NCBI GenBank assembly: GCA_031277045.1
Contig: JAISLX010000167.1
Coordinates: forward strand, 1-12,865
DNA: 12,865 nucleotides
Direction of reading: 5' to 3'
Origin: Treponema sp.
GTDB taxonomy: Bacteria; Spirochaetota; Spirochaetia; Treponematales; Breznakiellaceae
In this document: positions 5,192-11,623 of the stretch, one piece after another
How positions within the stretch are numbered: the first letter of the stretch is position 1
How the letters are laid out: every line of letters starts with the position of its first letter
Program-made: the position numbers and the translations under genes
Notes under the pieces: model-generated
Seen by the model: only the letters and a program-made list of their open reading frames with translations
Databases searched by the model: none
Told to the model about the DNA's origin: nothing

Positions 5192-5788
5192 TTACTTTGT
5201 TTTGACCCTAAACGCAAGGCTGCCGCCTTCCCCCGCCCCTTCGTGGGAAATCTCTATCAAAAACCGCGAACCCTCGAAAGGTATGGAAAAACGGAATTCC
5301 TCCGGGGACCGGGAACTGAAATTGAGCCGGTGGAGGTAAACCGCCGGTTCCCCCGGTTCCGCGTCTTCCAGCGGGGAAACGGCGATGTCCAACGGTCCTG
5401 TATAGGCCGCCCCCCGCCGGGTTTTTTTGAGGGTTACTACGGCGGCTCCCTCGTAACGGGCCGCGGTTACGGAAACCTGGTTACCGTAATAGTCCTGCGC
5501 CCCGTTCCCCAGGCCGGAAAAATTTATTGCCAGGGTGATAAGTACAAGGACAGCCACGGTTCCGAACAGGATGGCGTTTGATTTAGTGGAAAGAAGGGGG
5601 CGTATCAGGCTGAATTTGGGCTTTTTGTTTTCCTCGTACAGGGCCCGGACATTGGCGGGGGCCTTGGCTAGCCGCCGGCTGCGGGAATAGTAAAACAGCG
5701 GCCCCTCCACGTCGGTCCGGCGATCTTCGCTCAGGGGTATCCCTTCGTTGGGCCGCCCGGGGATTCCGGGGTTCTCTTTGTCATTCAC
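5192..5788 (-). CDS. Hypothetical single-pass membrane protein, coupled to nnr
   Basis: I do not recognise this 198-residue protein. The first 70 residues are hydrophilic and basic toward their end (YYSRSRRLAKAP, ENKKPKFS). A single transmembrane segment at about 71-91 (NAILFGTVAVLVLITLAINF) follows, and then about 105 residues that look like a beta-rich extracytoplasmic domain (VSVTAARYEGAAVVTLKK to GGSLAFRVKTK). The positive charges before the helix predict the N-terminus inside the cell. The start is a GTG at 5788 with GGAG eight bases upstream, and it lies only three bases after the nnr stop codon, so the two are almost certainly cotranscribed. The large palindrome at 5142-5179 follows the stop codon. 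The role is unknown; linkage to nnr may reflect nothing more than operon position. Confidence 0.75.
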   Translation of the reverse strand: MNDKENPGIPGRPNEGIPLSEDRRTDVEGPLFYYSRSRRLAKAPANVRALYEENKKPKFSLIRPLLSTKSNAILFGTVAVLVLITLAINFSGLGNGAQDYYGNQVSVTAARYEGAAVVTLKKTRRGAAYTGPLDIAVSPLEDAEPGEPAVYLHRLNFSSRSPEEFRFSIPFEGSRFLIEISHEGAGEGGSLAFRVKTK

Positions 5789-5791
5789 CGG

Positions 5792-7387
5792 TCAGTCTCC
5801 TTTTCCGGCGCCGGGCCGGTCCGTGTAACCGGGAAGCCAGGCCCGGCCCGCCAGATCCGCCGCGATATCCGCCAGTTCCATGGAATCGGCGAAACGGTTC
5901 CGCAGATGAGGATCGGCGGCCGCGCGGATAAGAAGACTTGCCCCCGCCAGGGCGCAGGCAAAAAGATCGGCCTCCCGGCAGCGCGCCGCGATGCCGGCGC
6001 AGAATCCCGCCAGCAGGTCCCCGCTTCCCCCGGAACCAAGCGCCGGGTTCATGCCGTCCACCACGGCAAGCCTTCCGTCCGGCGCGGCAGCGATCATTAC
6101 GTGGCTTTTGAACAGAAAAACCGCCCGTTTCTCCCTGGCCAGAGCGCGGAGCGCCGGCACGGGGTTGGCCAGGAGTTCCTCCCGGGCGATCCCTGAATAG
6201 TCCGCCAGTTCCCCCGGATGGGGGGTAAGGAGGGCGTTTCCGTGAAACACCCGGTCCCGCGCCAGGAAGATGGCGTCCGCGTCCAGCGTCAGCGGGACAC
6301 CGCGTTCCTCAAGGGCCAGGGCGTCTTCCAGGGGGCGCAGCCGCTCCGGCCCCTTTCCCCAGCCGGGACCCAAAAGCAGGGCGTCCGGGACAAACCGGGC
6401 TTCGCGGCTGACCGGGGCTTCACAGGTGTCAACCATGATCGAAGATGCGGAAGCGGCCAGAATGGGATAAAGGGGGGGATCGACAAGAAGCCGTACCAGA
6501 CCGGCGCCGGCGGCCTGGGCGCCCCGCGCGGCGATTCGGGCCGCGCCGGTGGAGCCGGGGGAACCGGCCCGGATTTCTACCAGCCCCCGGCTATACTTGT
6601 AGGAGTCCGCTGGGCAGGGGGGGATAAGGGTATGACAGTAATCCCAGTTTACCAGGTCCGCCTCACGGTATTTTTCTGTCAGCGCGGCGGGAAAAACGCC
6701 CCCCACGTGGAGAATACGGCCGCAATGGGACCGGGCCGCGGGATTGTAAAGACAGTGTTTTTCGGGTTCGATGGCAAGTACCGCGTCCGCCTCCACCACG
6801 GGCATACCGGGCTTCCAGTCATCGGAAAGGCCGCTGGGCATATCCACGGAGACAAAAAGAGGCCGGTCCGCGCAGTTCAGGACCTGCCGCGCCAACAGGG
6901 CGGCGTCTTCGCGGAGCGGCCCTTTAAGGCCCGTCCCGGCGATACCGTCAATGACAAGCCGGGCCTTTGCCAGGGGACCCGCCGGGTAGCCGCGGATTTC
7001 CGCCTCCAGGGCGTCCCCGGAAAACACAAAGCTCCGGACCCCCATTTTCTGAAGCGAAACATGGGCCTTTGACCAGGGACTGTCCCCGTCCAGTTCGGGA
7101 GCCCGTGTCATGATGACAAGGGCCCGTTCCGCCGCCGTCAAGCCGCCGAGAATCAGGGAGCGGAGGATCACCAGGGCATCGGCGGCGTTATTTCCCGAAC
7201 CGGTCAGAACCACCACGGCGGGGCCGGGGGGATCGAAAAGCCGGGGAAAAGCCTCCGCCAGGACTTGAGCCGCGCGGCGTCCCGCGGCCTCCACAAGGGC
7301 AAAGCTGTTAAAAGACCAGTCCGCAGCCGCTTCCGCGTCCATTGTCCGGGACGCGGAAGCGGCGATGAGGGCTTCCCGGCCCCTCAC
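5792..7387 (-). CDS. nnr: Bifunctional NAD(P)H-hydrate repair enzyme Nnr
   Basis: This 531-residue protein joins an NAD(P)HX epimerase domain (YjeF_N, about 1-240) to an ADP-dependent (S)-NAD(P)HX dehydratase domain (about 260-520). The pair returns hydrated, inactive NAD(P)H to the usable form in the cytoplasm. The epimerase part shows GSGNNAAD (63-70), DGIAGTG (147-153) and SVDMPSG (180-186), whose Asp182 sits at the usual catalytic position. The dehydratase part shows GSPGSTGAA (275-283), GPGWG (340-344), DADA (369-372), TPHPGE (388-393) and GSGGSGD (451-457) with the catalytic-type Asp457. Two motifs differ from the usual: GNNGGDG is GNNAADA, and the common LKG is FKS. The total length fits the bifunctional family. 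The GTG at 7387 has GGGAG six bases upstream; the next in-frame ATG (7342) would cut into the first helix. The gene is visibly more GC-rich than its neighbours. Confidence 0.92.
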   Translation of the reverse strand: MRGREALIAASASRTMDAEAAADWSFNSFALVEAAGRRAAQVLAEAFPRLFDPPGPAVVVLTGSGNNAADALVILRSLILGGLTAAERALVIMTRAPELDGDSPWSKAHVSLQKMGVRSFVFSGDALEAEIRGYPAGPLAKARLVIDGIAGTGLKGPLREDAALLARQVLNCADRPLFVSVDMPSGLSDDWKPGMPVVEADAVLAIEPEKHCLYNPAARSHCGRILHVGGVFPAALTEKYREADLVNWDYCHTLIPPCPADSYKYSRGLVEIRAGSPGSTGAARIAARGAQAAGAGLVRLLVDPPLYPILAASASSIMVDTCEAPVSREARFVPDALLLGPGWGKGPERLRPLEDALALEERGVPLTLDADAIFLARDRVFHGNALLTPHPGELADYSGIAREELLANPVPALRALAREKRAVFLFKSHVMIAAAPDGRLAVVDGMNPALGSGGSGDLLAGFCAGIAARCREADLFACALAGASLLIRAAADPHLRNRFADSMELADIAADLAGRAWLPGYTDRPGAGKGD

Positions 7388-7448
7388 GCCGGACTCCCGG
7401 AGGGGATTAGATGGCCGGATTGCATACCGGACCGGCTATACGGGTTTT

Positions 7449-8729
7449 TTACGGCCATGAGGGAACTCCTTCCGTTAATATTTTATCGGTACGCCACCAC
7501 ACAACCTTTGCCTCGTAATCGCTGACCAAAATTGCGGAAATAATACCATCCCCGGAAAGATCGAAACTGTTCAGGTAAAGTTCTTCCTGGTCCACATTGA
7601 TAAGCCCGCGGCGCTGTTCTATGTTCGCGGAGGGAAACACCGTTACCGTGTGGGGATCCGCGGTGGAATCTTCGGAACTTCCGGGGGACTCCCTCTCCCG
7701 CCGGAGAATGAGGATGGAATATCCTTCATCTACCGGAGACAAAAGAAATACCCTGCCCCCCCTGGCTATGCCCATCATCGAATAGAGCATCCACAGGCTT
7801 TCGCGGCGGTCGTTTATAAAGGTTGTCCGCTCCAGAAAAGGAACTTCAAAACAATCCACATAGGCGCCGCTGTTTAAGTCCATCACCCAGATCAGGGAGT
7901 TGTCCGGTTCCGTTCCCACCCGGGTACCGGTGGAATCGTCGTAGATGTCCCGGTAGTAATCAACTTTGAGGTAAAGGTCACGGGAATCCGGGGCCGCCAT
8001 GATGGCGTCTACTGACGCGGAAACCGCGGACCAGTCCGCCGGCACCGGTATGGCGTCGTTTTTCAGGTTGATCACCAGAGGGCTTCTGCCGCCGGCGCCA
8101 TACCGGTACACTGTCCAGCCTGTGGTTTGACGGCACACAACCACAATTTCATCCTGCCCGGTGGTGTAGATCCCGATAATCCGGGAAAAGGGGGTTCCTC
8201 CCGCCCCTTCCTGGCCCAGATACTCCACGAAACGGCCGTTCTGGTCAAAGTGGAGGACAACGCTGTCCAGCAGGGCCCTGGTGTCCGCATCGTAGTGGTA
8301 GCTGCTGTCGGGGAGCCGGTCTTCCACGTAGATGTGCTTGCGGGAATCCACAGCGATCCGTCCCGGTTCCCGCAGGGGGTAGGTAAAAGCCCAGCGGGTT
8401 ACGATGGAATCCTCCCCCTGGTTGGTTTTTAGGCCAAGGGGGGCGCTGTTGAACTCATCGTTGTAGATCATGGACAGAAGATCCCCGTAGGAGTTGTAGC
8501 GCACCACCTTGCCGCCGTTTCTGTCGGATATATAAAAAAGCCCCTCCCTCATAACAAGATCAACCCGGCTTAGGCCCAAATCCCCTTCCAGGCCGTAGAG
8601 GGCAAGCTGGTCTTCCAGACGGCCAATCTCCAGGGAAAACAGGTCTTCCCGGTCGATGGAACTAATGCCGGTCCGGGAACAGGCCCCCATCGACAGGCAG
8701 AACAGGGCGGCAAGAATCGCGGTTTTCAC
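7449..8729 (-). CDS. Putative lipoprotein with propeller-like repeats
   Basis: This 426-residue protein starts at a GTG (8729) with AAGG seven bases upstream. The first residues MKTAILAALFCLSMGAC form a signal peptide with a relaxed lipobox (MGAC, Cys17). The rest has the short-strand pattern of NHL/six-bladed propeller proteins: LSRVDLVMREGLFYISDRNGGKVVRY then GDLLSM (about 53-86), GRIAVDSRKHIYVEDR (122-137) with VLHFDQNGRFVEYLG, and later SRDLYLKVDYY, DNSLIWVMDLNSGAYVDCFEVPF, and GYSILILRR. Each blade joins a residue-reading strand to a following record of state, as in NHL repeats. I recall similar lipoproteins in treponemes, but the match is from general memory. A binding or scaffold role in the periplasm is possible. 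A 61-base gap separates it from nnr downstream, with no strong terminator. Confidence 0.75.
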   Translation of the reverse strand: MKTAILAALFCLSMGACSRTGISSIDREDLFSLEIGRLEDQLALYGLEGDLGLSRVDLVMREGLFYISDRNGGKVVRYNSYGDLLSMIYNDEFNSAPLGLKTNQGEDSIVTRWAFTYPLREPGRIAVDSRKHIYVEDRLPDSSYHYDADTRALLDSVVLHFDQNGRFVEYLGQEGAGGTPFSRIIGIYTTGQDEIVVVCRQTTGWTVYRYGAGGRSPLVINLKNDAIPVPADWSAVSASVDAIMAAPDSRDLYLKVDYYRDIYDDSTGTRVGTEPDNSLIWVMDLNSGAYVDCFEVPFLERTTFINDRRESLWMLYSMMGIARGGRVFLLSPVDEGYSILILRRERESPGSSEDSTADPHTVTVFPSANIEQRRGLINVDQEELYLNSFDLSGDGIISAILVSDYEAKVVWWRTDKILTEGVPSWP

Positions 8730-8886
8730 AAAAAAACCTTATGCCCCCCGGCAGGGCTTGTCAACGGACCAGGGCCGCCCATGACCGGCGCATGTATTAC
8801 CGGTTTAGCCGGTTTTTCGGGGTCTTATACGCGAAGCGCGACAAATTGTTGGGATTTGGGGCCGCTGCCATTCGGCGTCCGGGCCG
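8730..8886. other. Intergenic spacer with two small hairpins
   Basis: This gap lies between the PPC-domain gene and the propeller lipoprotein gene, both on the minus strand. It contains CGCG-AAG-CGCG (8830-8840) and ACCGG-TTTAG-CCGGT (8799-8813), the latter followed on the + strand by TTTTT. They are weak candidates for a transcript end. No open frame with a ribosome-binding site is seen. Confidence 0.45.
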
Positions 8887-10047
8887 CTATTCAACGTCCA
8901 CCCGGATCGTGTAAGACTGATCCGGTTCGTCGTTGAGACATTCAACCTTGAGGTAGTAAACGCCGCTTTGCAGTTGGATGGACAGGAGGGAATCCAGATC
9001 GTCGCCCCCGTCGTCGTTATAATCGATAGAGTTGTACCCGGAATCGTAGAGTTCGATATACGTGTCAAGGCGGGCCGGGTCGACACCCCGCGTCCGGATG
9101 GTGCAGCGGCCGGAACGGCTTATCTGGAATTTTACCCAGTCAACATCGTCCTCCGAGTGGAAGTTGTGCTGCTGGGCGGTCCCGATGCTTATATCCTTTG
9201 CGGTGGAGAATTCGTTGTCCTCTTCGTATTCGTCGGGGCTAACCTGCTCGACAATATAGGCGCGAAAGCCGTAGCTCCCCGTGTCGCTGCCGTAGGCCCT
9301 TACCCGCGCGATGTAGCGGGTCCCCGCGCGGACCGTATGCCGGATTCGGGCGTTGTTGTCGGAGCTGTCATCGTTATAGGCGATACTATCCTGGGAGTCT
9401 GACTCGTACAGATCCATAACGGTGTCGATGCTCCCGCTGGTTTCCATCACCAGCGCCCCGTCCCAATCCGGTTCCAGGAGAAAAAAATCCTCGCCGTCGC
9501 CGTTATGCAGGGTCCGGCTGACAAACGGGGCGTCCTGTCCGGCGCCTATCCCCACGGGAAGGGCGTTGTCCCGGCTGTCGGGCTCGTAGGCGTCCCAAAT
9601 CACCCGCGAGGAGGAAGCGCCGGAGAGCAGGTCGAGAAGGTACTCGTTCCGCTGGAAATCCGTGTGGAGGATTGCCGCAACCATGTTACCGGAAGTCCGG
9701 ACAAAGCGCGTGTACACCCTGATGGTGTTACCCACCTCGATAATCTCACCTGAAATTACCCAGTCGCCCGGCGCGCCGGAAGACAGCGTGTAGGACCGGC
9801 CCGCGGTATTAGTCAGCTCCTCTATAAGCTGGGCATGCCAGTAATCGCCCAGGGGCGGGATCGCGTCCTGGTAGGTCCACTGACCGATGACGGCCTGCCG
9901 GGCTTGTTCGGAGAGGAGTTTTTTGTGCACCTCCGCCCCCAGTGTCTTGATAACGCCGTCCAACTGGGACAGCGATTCTGCCGAATTCTGCCCGTACACA
10001 GCGGAAAGGGCACACAAAAAAAACAAAACCCTTAACACGCGGATCAT
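8887..10047 (-). CDS. Exported protein: CsgG/FlgO-like N-terminus plus two PPC domains
   Basis: This 386-residue protein starts at the ATG at 10047, placed by TAAAGGAG five bases upstream; a GTG at 10053 overlaps that site and is unlikely. Residues 1-19 are a signal peptide (MIRVLRVLFFLCALSAVYG). Residues about 25-140 resemble the nucleotide-like fold of CsgG/FlgO/TolB N-terminal proteins: AVIGQWTYQD, LGDYWHAQLIEELTN, DWVISGEIIEVGNTIRVYTR. Two pre-peptidase C-terminal (PPC) domains follow, about 153-266 and 272-386. Each has an acidic YEPD or YEEDNE opening, a D-x-DF/DW-x-x-F strand (EDFFLLEP, VDWVKF), and an acidic loop (YNDDSSDNN, DYNDDGGDD) before the last strands. PPC domains usually accompany secreted peptidases, but no peptidase domain is present here. 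An extracytoplasmic binding or assembly role is inferred; the partner is unknown. A folded region of about 90 bases lies 60 bases upstream. Confidence 0.8.
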   Translation of the reverse strand: MIRVLRVLFFLCALSAVYGQNSAESLSQLDGVIKTLGAEVHKKLLSEQARQAVIGQWTYQDAIPPLGDYWHAQLIEELTNTAGRSYTLSSGAPGDWVISGEIIEVGNTIRVYTRFVRTSGNMVAAILHTDFQRNEYLLDLLSGASSSRVIWDAYEPDSRDNALPVGIGAGQDAPFVSRTLHNGDGEDFFLLEPDWDGALVMETSGSIDTVMDLYESDSQDSIAYNDDSSDNNARIRHTVRAGTRYIARVRAYGSDTGSYGFRAYIVEQVSPDEYEEDNEFSTAKDISIGTAQQHNFHSEDDVDWVKFQISRSGRCTIRTRGVDPARLDTYIELYDSGYNSIDYNDDGGDDLDSLLSIQLQSGVYYLKVECLNDEPDQSYTIRVDVE

Positions 10048-10083
10048 ATACACTCCTTTAACCCCTTGGCTACAAAACTATAA

Positions 10084-10221
10084 AATCCCGCCGCGGCCCT
10101 GTCTACCGGGCTGGCGCATATCACGGGGACAATGCCGCAGGCCGGAAAACCGGGGGCAAAACATCTGCCGCAGTCCCCGCAGCCGTTATGCGCCGGCCCT
10201 TGAAATGAAGAATCCCGCCGC
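10084..10221. repeat. Palindromic element flanked by 11-bp direct repeats
   Basis: The exact 11-mer AATCCCGCCGC occurs at 10084-10094 and 10211-10221. Between them, GGGCTGGCGCATA (10108-10120) pairs with TATGCGCCGGCCC (10187-10199) in 13 pairs, including one G-T wobble. Inside that, CGGGGAC (10124-10130) pairs with GTCCCCG (10173-10179), and a CCGG-AAAA-CCGG tip lies at about 10142-10153. The fold begins 60 bases upstream of the PPC-domain start on the minus strand. It could be an RNA leader element or a small non-autonomous insertion with target duplications. Confidence 0.65.
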
Positions 10222-10265
10222 AGAGCTCGAACCAAAGGTTCAGCGGAGTTCTTCGTTCGAGAAGA

Positions 10266-10284
10266 AAAAGTCCTGCGGACTTTT
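10266..10284. terminator. Bidirectional terminator-like hairpin
   Basis: AAAAGTCC (10266-10273) and GGACTTTT (10277-10284) form an 8-bp stem around the loop TGC. On the minus strand the stem runs directly into TTTTTCTTC, and on the + strand into TTTTCTCATTTT. This is the best candidate for ending transcription from the CBM9-like gene, about 130 bases after its stop codon. Confidence 0.5.
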
Positions 10285-10371
10285 CTCATTTTGCACGGGG
10301 GAGGTCTCAACCCCGCCATCATTGGCGTAGAAATTGAACCGGCACAAAAGCGTAATGCGGCCCTGATTTGG

Positions 10372-10408
10372 GGGTTTTCCCAAATCCCGGATGGTTTTGG
10401 GAAAACCC
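10372..10408 (-). terminator. Perfect 13-bp hairpin after the CBM9-like gene
   Basis: GGGTTTTCCCAAA (10372-10384) and TTTGGGAAAACCC (10396-10408) are exact complements around an 11-base loop. The hairpin starts six bases after the stop codon of the CBM9-like gene. No T-run follows on the minus strand, so it may protect the mRNA 3' end or act with the hairpin at 10266-10284. Confidence 0.55.
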
Positions 10409-10414
10409 GCATAT

Positions 10415-11437
10415 TCACATACGGCGGGCGGGGAACGGCGGGGCCCGTTCAACCAGGCCGTCGCGGCGTACCAGGATCCGGGTTTTTCCGTCCGGCGCGG
10501 GGCAGGACAGCGTAAAGTCGCGGGCGGTAGCCTCGATGTCCACCCCTTCCGCCTGAATATCCTGAGAAAACGCGCCGGTTTTATCGAAAATCGCGTGTTC
10601 CCGGTAGTAGACGCGGCGGAGACGCCATGCGAGGTACTCACCGGGCGGAATGGAATATGTCTCATCCTCCCGGCAGAAGAACAGGAAGCCCCACAGTTCG
10701 GGGTAGTGAATGTTGATAAGTCCCGTGGGGGCCCATACCCAGTTATCCTCGGGACAGGGCCTGCCGGTGGCAGGGTCTATCCGCTTTTCATAACCCCGTC
10801 CGGTAATGTCCACCGGCCACTGGACCCGGGAAAAATTGACCCGCCAGTAGTCCCCCGGCAGGGGCGGGCCGGCGCCCTGACTGCGGCATTCCAGCAGGCT
10901 TTCAAAAGGCATTTTGACTTCCAGAGTCCAGCACCGGTTATCGGCGCGGGGATTGTTGATTTCCCCCTCCACCGCTACCGCGCTTTCCAGCCCCTTAATG
11001 TCAAAACTGTTGACGGGCCGGCCGCCGTCCCGGTACGGTTTGGTCAGAAGCAGGTCCCACACGGTGTTGAGGACGTTCATCTCGAATTCGGCGTAGACGT
11101 GGGTATCTGAATCAGGATCGATGAATATCTCAAAGTCGTTATCCTGGAAAATAACCGCGTCCCGCCGGGTAACGTGTCCCCAAATTTCGGTTCCCCGGAG
11201 TTCCGCGCCGATGTACAGCGCCTCATCGTCCCAGAGGACCTTCGCGCGGGTTTGAAAACGGGGGGCCGGTTTCCCCTCTCCTTCGATGTCCTGAAAATCT
11301 TCCGTCCAGGGCGCGTTTTTCCAGAAAGCTTTGTCCAGGTTTCCGTCCGGGATCAGGGGTTCCCGCGCCCGCCGGCAGTGGTACACCGGGGGCGCAAACC
11401 GGGTAATCCGGGGTTCTGGCACACGATAATTTGTCAT
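10415..11437 (-). CDS. CBM9-like carbohydrate-binding family protein
   Basis: This 340-residue protein matches the single-domain, CBM9-like proteins (carbohydrate-binding family 9-like). Residues about 28-60 read PDGNLDKAFWKNAPWTEDF, followed by TRAKVLWDDEALYIGAEL (63-80) and DAVIFQDNDFEIFIDPDSDTHVYAEFEMN (about 93-121), then NTVWDLLLTKPYRDGG, VEGEINNP and CWTLEVKMPFESL. The closing block YWRVNFSRVQW (197-207) with NWVWAPTGLINIHYPELWGFLFF (232-254) is also typical. No glycosidase domain and no signal peptide are seen, so either the protein stays in the cytoplasm or export is by an unrecognised route; its ligand is unknown. I chose the ATG at 11437 because AAAGGAG lies just upstream. The open frame continues to 11566 but that part crosses the mntP leader fold and has no homology. 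mntP diverges from it 186 bases away. Confidence 0.88.
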   Translation of the reverse strand: MTNYRVPEPRITRFAPPVYHCRRAREPLIPDGNLDKAFWKNAPWTEDFQDIEGEGKPAPRFQTRAKVLWDDEALYIGAELRGTEIWGHVTRRDAVIFQDNDFEIFIDPDSDTHVYAEFEMNVLNTVWDLLLTKPYRDGGRPVNSFDIKGLESAVAVEGEINNPRADNRCWTLEVKMPFESLLECRSQGAGPPLPGDYWRVNFSRVQWPVDITGRGYEKRIDPATGRPCPEDNWVWAPTGLINIHYPELWGFLFFCREDETYSIPPGEYLAWRLRRVYYREHAIFDKTGAFSQDIQAEGVDIEATARDFTLSCPAPDGKTRILVRRDGLVERAPPFPARRM

Positions 11438-11508
11438 GTCTCCTTTATCGCCTTTCCCGGAGCGCCGTGTCCAGGCCCGTATCCGCAAACTTGTTCCGGG
11501 TTTTTCGT

Positions 11509-11514
11509 TATAGT
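11509..11514 (+). promoter_or_regulatory. Candidate -10 element for mntP
   Basis: TATAGT (five of six bases of the -10 consensus) would place the transcript start near 11521, directly before the folded leader at 11522-11593. No convincing -35 element lies at the proper distance: TTGTTC at 11491 is only 12 bases away. The call is tentative. Confidence 0.3.
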
Positions 11515-11521
11515 ACATTGA

Positions 11522-11593
11522 AGCTGTTTCAAAACCAGCGGTTGCCGCGTTTCGCACGCGGGACAAATGGCTGGCCGGGTTTTGAAACCAGCT
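11522..11593 (+). promoter_or_regulatory. Folded leader of mntP, candidate cis-regulatory RNA
   Basis: AGCTG and TTTCAAAACC (11522-11536) pair with GGTTTTGAAACCAGCT (11578-11593) with one bulged base, giving a 15-bp outer stem. Inside, CCGCG (11545-11549) and CGCGG (11557-11561) form a 5-bp hairpin with a seven-base loop; CCAGC (11535-11539) and GCTGG (11570-11574) are an alternative pairing that competes with the inner end of the outer stem. The mntP ribosome-binding site follows 18 bases later. Manganese exporters of this family are often controlled by the yybP-ykoY riboswitch, but I do not see its conserved core here. It may instead be a palindromic repeat. Confidence 0.5.
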
Positions 11594-11623
11594 TTACGGC
11601 CAAACAACAGAGAGAGGCTTATT

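Larger units (their letters stand above)
10048..10414. other. Structured 367-bp intergenic region
   Basis: No confident gene lies in this gap between two minus-strand genes. From left to right it holds the ribosome-binding site of the PPC-domain gene (10053-10060), the large fold at 10108-10199 flanked by 11-bp direct repeats, a small hairpin GAACC-AAA-GGTTC (10229-10241), a terminator-like hairpin (10266-10284) and a perfect 13-bp hairpin (10372-10408). A minus-strand frame is open across the whole gap (10418 to 10044, GTG start) but has no ribosome-binding site and no recognisable domain. Confidence 0.6.

Noticed and set aside
6218..7072. Plus-strand open frame of 284 codons
   Set aside because: It is a shadow of nnr in GC-rich DNA; nnr has full domain motifs on the other strand.
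8805..9086. Minus-strand open frame of 93 codons
   Set aside because: It overlaps the end of the PPC-domain gene in another frame and has no ribosome-binding site or domain.
10221..10262. tRNA fragment suggested by GGTTCGAG on the minus strand
   Set aside because: The flanks of that sequence do not pair as a T-stem and no acceptor or anticodon arm can be built.
11438..11566. N-terminal extension of the CBM9-like protein
   Set aside because: A good ribosome-binding site precedes the ATG at 11437, and the upstream part overlaps the mntP leader fold and has no family similarity.
11438..11623. yybP-ykoY manganese riboswitch upstream of mntP
   Set aside because: The conserved internal-loop sequences of that class are not visible by eye; a covariance search would decide.
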